Assembly (NCBI GenBank): GCA_039566865.1
Contig: CM076959.1
Location: 16,848,501 to 16,912,500 of the forward strand
Reading direction: 5' to 3'
Source of the DNA: Aurelia coerulea
Taxonomy: Eukaryota; Cnidaria; Scyphozoa; Semaeostomeae; Ulmaridae
Length of the DNA stretch: 64,000 bases
Shown here: positions 21,583 through 31,900 of the stretch, one piece after another
Layout: every line of letters begins with the position of its first letter
Position numbering within the stretch: position 1 is the first letter of the stretch
The notes under the pieces: generated by a model
What the model was told of the DNA's origin: nothing
Database searches by the model: none
The model's input: the letters and a program-made list of their open reading frames with translations, nothing else
Position numbers and translations under genes: made by a program

Positions 21583-23639
21583 ATGAACTTCTTCTACGAC
21601 AAAAATTACAAGATGTCGCCTACTGAATGCAAAGGAGAAGATCTTCTAGACCTTGAAAAAACTGAAGCAAAGAAAGTTGACAGAAATATCGGCACAGAGT
21701 GTAAGAAAACTGACGATGATTCCATTTGGATCTTCGGTTATGGTTCTCTGATTTGGAAAACGAATTTCCCATTTTCGAGAAAGCTTGTTGGGTTTATCAA
21801 TGGATTTTCGCGAAGATTCTGGCAAGGGAGTACTGATCATCGTGGAGTTCCTGGAAAGGTATGATTTTGTATGGTTAGGGATGCTTCAGGAAGGCCTGCG
21901 GGCCAAAATTGTCACACATGGGTCTTCAAAACGATAGCAGAAAAAGTTTGCTGACGTCAAGACTCGTCAGCTCTATTCACAGTGGGGTGGGGGAGGGGAG
22001 GGGAGGGGAGGGTAGGACGGTACGGTACTCCTTACCAGGAGATGAGCCGATGGTGGTGGCTCTACTTGCCAAGGCAAATGGGGGGGGGGATAAAAATGGA
22101 GCTCCAGATTTGGAAGGATTCCCTGCTCTGCTAGGGACAGTTTGGGGACCATGCCCCACAGTCCCACCAATTAACATCCATGAAATTTCCTTGATTATGG
22201 TGATTTCCTTGACTAAGAAAAACAAATTAATTTTGTTAATAATATTAGCCCAGTAATTGGATTGAAGTTTCTTAATCTTCATAGAGAGTTTCTTGTAAAA
22301 CATAAGTGTGATCTACACAGAAGATTCTGTACCAGAAAAAATGTATCGATGACGAAAATTTTTTTGTTACGTTTTCTTTCTCTCTTTTATTTTTAGCCTG
22401 GCAGAGTTGTCACTCTTATTCCTGACACAACGGTAAGAAGCTGAAGTGGCATGCATTCTTTTCCTTATTTTTTTCTTCTTTTTGTTATTTTTTTTTTGAC
22501 AAAAACCTGATGGGGTTCCATTAGAAATCAAACAGTTAATGAAAATTAGAAATATTTGGCTCTGGTACCCAGGGTAAGAATATTGGTGAATTTATTTCGA
22601 AATATTTTCTGACGAAACGTCCCTAGTCCTCATTTACCCCTCGCCCAAACCATTCGACTTTGATTCAAGTAAGTAAATTAATTGCCCATTAATTGTTGAA
22701 GGATCAATGCAAAATATTTCAGTGAATGTAAGTTTTGTGAATTTAAAGAGTCATCGTGAACCAGGATCCTTTGTGGGCAGGCACCCCGAAACTTCAGACT
22801 GTCTGAAAATGAAATTTGGCCTAAATGGAAACTATAGATCCACAGTGAAAGGAGTTGAACTGATCGAACAATTTAGCTGAAGTAAAACATTTCTATCAGT
22901 TCGCTACTGCAGTGTGGATCCATGGTTTCCGCTTACGCCAAATTTGATTTTCAGACAGTTTCGGTGTGCCCGCAAAAGACCCTGGGTAACATTGGCTTTA
23001 TAAGTCCTATTGGAATTTCAGCACCGTCTGTACAGATTTTGAGAAAAATTCTATTGAAGTCTAACTATTCTAACAGTTGGTGGTTTCAGATTTCCGTGGC
23101 AATTTTTCACCGAAAATCATACAAAAATTTATTGCAGTTATTGTAGGAATGTTTTCTTTGCCCTCTCGTAGGCCCGCACATGGGGTGTTGCATATCAAGT
23201 TCTTCCAGCGTCTGTTCCAGAAGTAATGGCCTACTTGAATCATCGTGAAAAAGGTGGCTACACGCTACATGATGTTCAGTTCAATCCTAAAGACACGAAA
23301 ATTATCAAATTTCCTGTATACGTCTACATTGCTACAGAAAGCAACGAAGCATTTCTGGGTGACGCCCCCCTGGCCGATATCGCGAAACAAATTGCCACGT
23401 CTCATGGCCCTAGTGGACCTAACAGTGAATATTTGCTGAATTTAGCGAAAACCGTTCGAGAGATGAAGGTAGAAGATGAACATTTATTTGAGTTGGAGAA
23501 ACGAGTTAGTGAAGAATTGATTAATAATAAATTTTTTAAATCTGTTGAACGGTTAGACGTTGAGGTTGATACTGAAAGGTTCAGTCATGTTAGTAAGGGA
23601 ATTGTATGCCCTAATAAAGAAATAGATCGTGAAGACTAA
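21583..23639 (+). CDS. CHAC2: ChaC-type gamma-glutamylcyclotransferase (glutathione-specific)
   Basis: Family role: cytosolic enzyme cleaving glutathione to 5-oxoproline and Cys-Gly. Exons: 21583-21858, 22397-22432, 23172-23639, all joined in phase 0. The substrate-binding loop GYGSLIW lies near 21735. [14 protein letters not shown] ends exon 1, PGRVVTLIP is exon 2, and exon 3 carries the catalytic-glutamate motif HREKGGY, then [11 protein letters not shown] and HLFELEKRV. The order and spacing match CHAC2 better than CHAC1. The predicted product is about 259 residues, against about 184 for vertebrate CHAC2: there is an acidic/lysine-rich N-terminal extension of about 47 residues and a C-terminal extension of about 25. 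ATG 21583 was chosen; ATG 21613 is equally possible. No ATG exists between the latter and GYGS, so some extension is obligatory unless a short upstream exon supplies the start. The same frame is open from 21445, but that upstream part shows no family similarity. Confidence 0.92.
21983..22014 (+). repeat. G-run tract, candidate G-quadruplex
   Basis: Six runs of three to five G separated by single A or T (gtggggtggggg, aggggaggggagggg, aggg) in CHAC2 intron 1, on the coding strand, about 125 bp after the donor. The pattern satisfies the usual four-run quadruplex rule; folding is inferred. Confidence 0.6.
22760..22990. mobile_element. Palindromic MITE in CHAC2 intron 2
   Basis: Left ccaggatcctttgtgggcag, gcaccccgaaact, cagactgtctgaaaat, tggaaac; right ggtttcc, attttcagacagtttcgg, tgtgcccgcaaaagaccctgg. 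The centre also pairs (agatccacagtg with cagtgtggatcc). No coding content. Confidence 0.65.
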
Positions 23640-24443
23640 ATAGCAGCCAAAAATGAAAATTCAGTCTTATTCAAAACTTACATCTGTGTACGAAACGAGC
23701 GATAATATCTTGAAGCCCTATCTATCGTTTGCTTACATAACGATTCTGTTGCATTATAAGTGTGTAATATTTATTGCTTTAGAAAAAAACTATATTAATT
23801 ATATATTTTTTATAATTTCATGTATATCTTAACAGAAGTTTTTTGATACTAAGATATCTATTTTCAAAATTGATTATCGTACCGACAAAACCAATGTAAG
23901 AAGTATTAGAACATGAAAAGTTTGTAATTTCTGTTTGTGTATCATTCTGTTTGTATAGTTCAACGTATTCTTCACAAGAAACTCTTTGCAAGGTAATCAA
24001 ATCTGATATTGCTGAGAATTAAGAAACTCCCCAGAAACAGTAGTACTGGGAACATCCTTGTGGCCATTTTACTGTATTTTGACGTGTTTTCTGTAACACA
24101 TTACTCGGACGGAAGGTACTTTGAGTAATGCCTAAACATTGGACAAGCTTCAAAAATTTTCCCTCATAAAAGTCACTAAGTCCTTTTTGTCCCTTTTAGA
24201 GTGCTTTACGCCTGTTTTGCAGTTGATGTCAAGCGTCACAGCTGATCTCCAATATCCAAACCCTAACTAGCACTGGCTCAGTGTTTTGGCCGGTGGTTCA
24301 CTGGACGAGGGAGTAACGACGGCTGTTATTGTCGTTGGTATCTCTTGGTTGGGGTCCCTGTTTCCCAACATTCTCGGATTCGTAGCTCGATATCTACTGC
24401 AAAACAAGTTTCTTTCTTTAGTCATCGGTAAATTGGTTTGTAT

Positions 24444-24626
24444 GTATTTGTAACCGTATCTTTAATTTTAGTTTAGTTTTGTGTCTCGTATGGCATGGCC
24501 CCGGCGTAGTCCTGATATTTTGCTCCTAGGGGTATCGTCTTTGTAGTGTAGTAAAGTGTTTTGTAAGTAGTGTCGTAGGTAATTCGTCTTTGTAAAATTT
24601 TTAGATTGAGTATAAAAAAAAAGCTT
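24444..24626 (+). mobile_element. Retrotransposon 3'-tail repeat (copy 3 of 4)
   Basis: Contains ggcgtagtcctgat, attttgctcctagg, ggtatcgtctttgtagtg and ends gtataaaaaaaaag, matching 2940-3112 and 9926-10092. Confidence 0.55.
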
Positions 24627-25255
24627 CAAAATAGTTCGTTTTGAAATGTCTACGAAGGGGCACAGGCAGTAAACATGAAGATTATTATGGAATTCGTAAG
24701 AAGCTGGTAAGGAACTCTGATTTCTCAAAATATGAAAATTAATAAAAAAATGTCTTCTTATGACAACAGTACGTGCAGTTTTAAAGGTATGTTTCCAGCT
24801 TGATATATAATAATAATGATAATAATACATATTTATACAGGATACGCCTTTTCAGTACAAGTGAAATACTGCTATCAATAAGGGTCCTGTTTAAAGAAAC
24901 TGTTGACAAGGTAAACAATTTAAAAGCTAAAATACTATACGATTTTCATGCAAAGCTTAGATTATCTATTTTGCGTTTAAAGTTTACAAAGAAAGATTCG
25001 TTCTGAAGGTCGGATGACAATCCATTGAAAATTAGTGCACCTTGAAAAATTAGTATACACATCTGAAGTGTTTTCTGTTTTGTCTTTTCGAACACAATAT
25101 TGTTTTGGTAAAAATGTTCCAACCTACAATTTCTACGCACGAACTAAACTAATTTCTTAGCGGCAGACAAGAATTCATATTTGAAAGGGTCCTTATTTTG
25201 AAGCCGTTACCACTTCTTCTACGTGGTTCAGACGAAATTATAGCAAAAACGATGT

Positions 25256-25646
25256 AAAACCCCCGGGGGGGGGGGGGTACTCCCATACTTGACCTGACGG
25301 GATGTGCCGCTCAACAGGGTGTCCTTTTACGGTAAAAATTATGCGACAGGGTGTCCTTTTCTAACGAAAATTATGCGACAGGGTATTATAATAGGTAAAA
25401 AAATTATGCGACAGGGTATCACAAGCAAAAGTTGCGTTCTACACTATATTTGAGATGCAAAATTTTTATGCGACAGGGTATCACAAGCAAAAGTTGCGTT
25501 CTACACTATATTTGAGATGCAAAATTTTTATGCGACAGGTTATACTTTTGGCCTATTTTTTATGCGACAGGGTGCAGGGTGTGGAGAGGTTTTCCGCACA
25601 CCCCCGTCACTTCCCTAGTCAAGTACCCCCCCCCCCCCGGGGTAAA
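25256..25646. mobile_element. Element with poly-G/C termini and internal tandem repeats
   Basis: Ends in ccccgggggg...ggtactccc and gtcaagtacccccc...ccgggg, an inverted repeat with long homopolymers. Inside, 'ttatgcgacaggg' recurs six times between 25345 and 25575, including a 68-bp unit present twice (25413 and 25481). Related in style to 49540-49890 and 5163-5592. Confidence 0.7.
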
Positions 25647-25930
25647 AACGTGTGGAATTGCAAAACTAGCAGAAAGTTCCATTCCAGTCTCTCTGGGCGC
25701 CTCCGCAACACATATTGATGTTTTGACGATCGTCACTTAGTCTCGATTTGAAGATGAGGCTTTAATAATGATAAAGTCGTTTGGCATGCAGTGTATCAGT
25801 GATGAAATGAAATGCAAAAATCCATCAAAATTATGTAGCAAGGTTTAAAATTAATTATCAAGTGGAAGAAAAGATTTATTGAAGTTTAAAGAAACAGAAA
25901 GTTTCATTGAAGATACCAAAGAGAGCAAAG

Positions 25931-28900
25931 ATGATCAAATTATTCTCTTTGAAACAACAGAAGCGAGATGGCGAGGCCGGAAAACCTGGGGCAAAGCGTG
26001 CTTCAGCTGCCCAGTTAAGAATACAAAAAGGTATAAACCACAATGCTTGCCGAAGCCGAAAAGGGTAGGATAAAATACAGACGCGAAAGAATTGTGAAGT
26101 GCGAATTTAATGCGACGCAACTGATTTGTTGTTGGTTATTAGGCCCATCCCTGAGTATTTTGAAACAACAAAGAAAGGAAAAGTGGCGAGGCAGGGGTCT
26201 GGGTATGAACAGGAAACAAATCGCGCAATGCAATCACAACAAAATTGTGTGGATTCCAAGTCAAAGATGCAGATTTCACAAATGTTTAGGGAAGCAAAAT
26301 TTTGTGCAAGGATTTTAATCCGGCTTCCATAATAGGTAGATTTAACCAGCCTGAGGACCTTGGGTAAATAAGTTATTGTGTTCTTGTGAATGTTTCAAAG
26401 AGATCTATTTATGTTCTAAAAATTTAATTTTACGTAAACTTTGCCACCCTGATCTTTGCGAAATGCGCAGCAAGATCTATTGTAATTTTTTCCATGAAAT
26501 TTTGCACCAAAGGCAAAGTTTTTGGTGTGCATAACAATTTTCCAACCTGTACGAAAATACAAGGCCATGTAATAGCCATGTACAAGCCTTGTAGTTATGG
26601 CCTTGTAACCTTTTTATAGCCTGGAATAGCCTTGCTGTAACCTTGTAAATGGCTTGAAAAATGCTAATTAGCCTTGTAGAAGCCTTGTGGAAACCTTGTG
26701 TTAGACTGGTTGCAGCTTGGAATCTTACTGATAGCCTTGTAATTTTCTTCCAAGGTTAGTACAAGGTCATAACAAGGTCATAATCCCCTCTCCAAGGCTA
26801 AAATTTGGCCTGTACAAGGCCAAGTTTAGCCTTGGGTTTTTGTACAGGAACCAGGTTTGTGACAGACTGCACTTTCAGTTTCATCATTTTAAAATGAGAT
26901 ATAGTAATTACATTTCATCTCCCAGTTACTGCCTGCATTCTATAAAGAAGATTCTGACTTTACACAATTTAACACAAAAAGTTATAACTACATCTGATTT
27001 AACTATGACAACAAATTAATCAAAGCAAATTAATGACATTGTCTGCAGGGGAACTTTTTTGAAAAGGAGCTCTGACAAGCTAGGCTAATCAAGGAGAGAG
27101 CACCCGGTAAGGAGCTGCAAGTTTGGGTAGGGATTAATTTGATCATTTCCAAACATTTCATAGAATTTGCAGAATTTGTAAAGATTTTCTGGTTGAAGCC
27201 AAGTGTTTTGACAAGCCCAGTAACTAAAACATGAGCAAAATCATATTCTGCCTGCAGTTGGGCAGAAATTTGTGTCCATGCAAAAAGCCACCATAGAAAT
27301 TGTTTTTTGTCCAAGAGAAAAAGGCTGAAATTTTAAGAATACCACCAAAGGTTTCTTGAAATTTTGTGTTCGTTGAGAGGGCACAAACAAGACATTTATG
27401 GTTACCTTAACTGGCTGATAAAAGAGAAAACTTCTTAGAAAAACACAGCTCTCAAATCATCAATAATTGTTGAAGTTATCAGACATTGTCCATGCCCACA
27501 CCCCTTTATTACTTGGCAATTTTTGGGTTTCATTTTGCAAGTAGTAAAAGGATTAATGATAATTGGAGAAGACACAACAAGAAAGTGAAATGATATCAAA
27601 CTGTTCCCTGTGTATAACTAGCACATATTCAGAGGTAATTTTCGGTAGCGGCCTTACATTCTGAACAAAAAACAAGTGAAGCATCATTATAACTGTACAG
27701 TATATTTTCGTTTCATAGAAATGATTTCTATCTGTTCTTTTTCATAGATCTGAATGAACTTCAGTTACCAAAGACATGTCAAACAGAGTTCCCTGATCCA
27801 GACGATTTGCTGAATTTCAAACTTGTTATTTGTCCTGATGAGGTATAAAGATAATTATATGCTATTGCAGCTTTGTCTATTTCAACAAGAATTCCATATG
27901 GTATACAGTAGGCCTTACATGCATTAGCATGATTTTTTCTACCTAAAATTGTCAAAAACTCTTGGGATTCTTATCAGAATGCAAAGAATGCTTGAGACTT
28001 CTTCCTGTTAAAATATGCAAAGGGTTTGTACAGTGCAAAGGTGTGAATGCAATAAATGCACTATATGTAGTAAAAACAAAACTGTCACATCTGCTCTGTG
28101 AACTTTTCTCCTTGTCATTAATCAGCCATTTTACAGGTGACGTTTCAAGTTGGTACCTTTGTCGTATCATTCTGACCAGTACTCTCAGACTTCATAGCTG
28201 AACAATAGAAATGGACTGAACTAAATGACCTCTTCATTTACAGGGTTTCTACAGGAACGGAAAGTTCACATTCAGTTTCAAGGTATGGTATTATTTGCTA
28301 CTTTTTTCTCAACGCTTCATTGTGTCATAGACCAGACTCATTCAAGTGTAGGGTGCTTAGCCCAGAGCTCTTTATCAAAACCCTAACCTTAATCGAGCTG
28401 CAAGAATTGTCACCAATAGCAGCTATGATGTATCTGCCTCAAATTTGATCAAGGAACTAAATTGGCCAACGGTTACGGAAATGATAAAATGCGAGACAGC
28501 TACTATTACATATAAAGCATTGTCAGGTCTTGCACCCGGCTATCTTTCAAACCTTTTCAAGAAAAACTCTGCGCGTGATATCAGTATGAATTTGCGGAAT
28601 GCCATTGCCAATGTCCTTGTTCCAAGGATGAAAACTTGCAATGGGCAAAAAGCGATATCTTTCCGGGGTGCAAAGACTTGGAATGAATTGCCTTTGGATG
28701 TCAAACAAGCACCCTCTCTTAGCATTTTTAAAAGTGTGCTGAAGAGTAATTTGCCTCTCTCAGGCTAACTCAATTGTTTTTCATTTATTTTTTTATTTTA
28801 GATTGTAAATATAGGTAATTTGTTAGTAATTTTTAGTATTAGGCCTGTCCACCGAAGGTCGAATAATCGCTATTCGGTTATCTGATCACTATTCGAATAG

Positions 28901-31900
28901 CAGTGAAGCGAAACGATTATTCGCTGCCAACCGAATAGTACGAATAGTGTGATTATTCGGATTGAATGACCAGTCGAATAGATCGATTATTCGGATAGTA
29001 TGACCAGTCGACTGGTTGGAATGCAAAATGATCAGTCAAAGAAACCGAATAGGTTGACATAGCGAATAATCCGAATAGAATGACAAGCGAATATTGCGAA
29101 TAGTGTGACTGATTGAATGGATCAAACTGTCTTGTCTAGACAGTAGGCGGATAGCGAGACAAGGGGCAATGGCAAGGATATTGTTGTGTAAAACAATCAG
29201 GTATTGTTAGCTTATTGTATTCCTCTGCTTCAAACTTCTTTGAACCACGCCCTATCCACGCCCCTATTCGCCGAATAACCGAATATTCGGTAAAATTAGC
29301 ACCGAATATTCGAATACTTATAATCTTTCATTTGGACAGCCCTAGAGTTGTGTTACTCTGCAAAAACATGTTAACCAATAATTGATTGATACTGGGGGTA
29401 AGACTTGTTTCATCCTCCCAAGAGGATAGCATGTGCCAAAGCGTATTTAAGTCAGTACTGCAAGGTAATAATATTGGGGAAATTTGCTCGTGATTTTACC
29501 ACGTTTAGTAAGGTTTCTAGAAGGGACTTCTTGAGAAATCCCTTGTAAAATCTGAATGGTGACTAATTTTCAGCTAGGAAAAATAAATTGAACATGTTGG
29601 CTTTTCAATCAAATATGGCAAAATTGTATTGCTTATGTAGGGAGCAATAGCCTTTTCAAACGACAGGTGCTCTTTCTCACTCACCTGGTATAGGAATGAG
29701 TTCATGAAAGATGAAAGTTATAGATTTTTGATTCCAAATTCATGATGCTATGTATATAAAAATGTATACCTTCTTGGCAATCTGGGCAGCATCCCCTACC
29801 CAAAAAGAACCCAGGGGGCTGTAAATATCTTAGTAATTTAAGAACCAATTTTAAGAATATGGTTGTTTTTCAATGGAAAATAAATGCAAACTTTCTTTAT
29901 GTTTGATTAATTGACTTGCAGGTTTATCATCCCAACATTGATCTGGAAGGAAATGTTTGTCTCAATATTTTGAGGTAAGACATGTTGTCATTGTTGTGGT
30001 TTAAGAAGTATTCAAAACTCTGAATTCGTTGAATCCATCATACCTTTGGGATTTTTTCAGTACTAAGCAAGTGGAATACAACCTTAGGATCAAAAATTTG
30101 GTAAAATTGCCTCAAATAAAAACACACACTTTTGGACTACACTCTATAACCTTCAGAGGCAGCATCCTTTGGAATGCACTAAGTGACGATATTAAAACAT
30201 GTGAAAAAAAGTGGCAGCTTTCAAAAGGAAAATAAAAACATGGAAGGGGGCAAACTGCAGCTGTAAACTATGTTGTAAATAGGATATTGTATTATACTTT
30301 ATATTATGTAATTATTTTTAGTTGTAGTTGGTTTAAATTAGTTGATGTATATATCATGCTGATAACTATTGTAAATAACCAACTTTAAAGAATGATAAAA
30401 TGAAAAAATAAATGGTTTCGTTATCAGCATATGAAAGGAGTATTTGAAAACTATGCTTAAATGATCTATTTAATACATTACTTATAATTTGCATCTTCCT
30501 TTTATACTGGGTGTCCCAAAAAAATGTTCACAGATTTGGTTGACTCTAGCGATGTGAATTTAGCTTTAATCAATGTCTGATCACTCTCAAAATGTTCCTC
30601 GATAGTTAACTTGAATATAGATACCTCGTTTGTTGGTATTGGTACTTTGAGAGCAGAAATATCAACCTTGAATGCTCAAATTTGCGTCTACTTGCAAACC
30701 AGAGCTTTGGCCTTTTGGCCTAAGCAAATTCCTGAAGCACATCGAAATTAAGAACTGAAATTAATGACAAAATTAAGAAACTTCCCAATGGGTGACTGGG
30801 GGTGACTTCTGAAAACAGAATAACACAAGATCTAATATTGTTCAAATTTTATCAAGGCAATTGTGGATTTATTCGCTGTGCCTTACGAATTTACTAAGGA
30901 AGCTCTGGGTTGCAGAAAGAGGCAAATTTGAGCTTTCAAGATTAACATCTCTGCTCTCAAAGCACAAATGCCAACAAACGAGGTACCTATGTTCAAATTA
31001 ACTATCGAGGAACATTTTTAGAATGATTAGACATTGATTGAAGCTAAATTCACAGTGCTGGAGTCAACCAAATCACAAATCTTTATACTTTTCTTTGGGA
31101 CACCCAGTATATGTTCCTATAAAAAGTTACAATACATATTAGGAGCTGCACTTCTTGAAAAATTACCTTTGCTATGATGATACCCGGAGGAGCAAATGAC
31201 TTTGCCTACCCCAAGGCCATTAAGATGGAGATAAAAACTACTTGAGATAACAATACATGACATGAACTAAAAAACTACTAGAATAATACATGACATGAAC
31301 TAAAAAAGAGAACAGTTTCATGAAATAGATTAGAACCGCATACAAAATACTCAAAATTATTACTAAAATAAAAGGGATAAGGTGGTGGCATGTAATGAAG
31401 TTTGGTATGATCTTAATCAAATCGACCAGCTTTATGGATAAACTGCAAAGTTAATCATAATATATTTCTATTAAAGGGGCTCCGTCGTCAAAATGTAAAC
31501 AAAACGATGATTTTTGTAGTTTTTTGAAAGGTGATATCACACAGGATTTTCGTATTTTTTTCAAAATGAAAGTTGCTGTTTGGGCATTAATCATTGTACT
31601 TCACTAACGAACAAACCAAACATTCATATCTTCTACGATTGCTCGGATATAAGTGGATTTTTAACGGTCACTTTTTTGTGGCTTGGGTGAAGCTACCAAA
31701 CAAACTGCAAAGAACAATGGATGAACAATGGATAATCCCTGACACGTGCGAGTATACGGATTGTTTACTGTTTGACGACTGAGCCCCTTTAACGTCATTT
31801 GAAAGGTCTTTATCACCTTATATACAGTAAAAATTAAATCACCATACAAATTTGTCTCTCTATTAACTGCTCAATAGTATCTTTTTTTTTAAATAGGACC

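Larger units (their letters stand above)
23640..25930. other. Intergenic region between CHAC2 and UBE2M
   Basis: Begins with the AT-rich CHAC2 3' flank. Holds a retrotransposon 3'-tail repeat (24444-24626) and a poly-G/C-ended element with internal repeats (25256-25645). No gene is supported; the small open frames on both strands have no recognisable family or splice context. The last 250 bp before 25931 should contain the UBE2M promoter, but no specific motif stands out. Confidence 0.55.

Noticed and set aside
25340..25580. Regularly repeated 'ttatgcgacaggg' as a CRISPR-like array.
   Set aside because: The spacers are themselves repeated, spacing is irregular, and the context is a eukaryotic intergenic transposon-like element.
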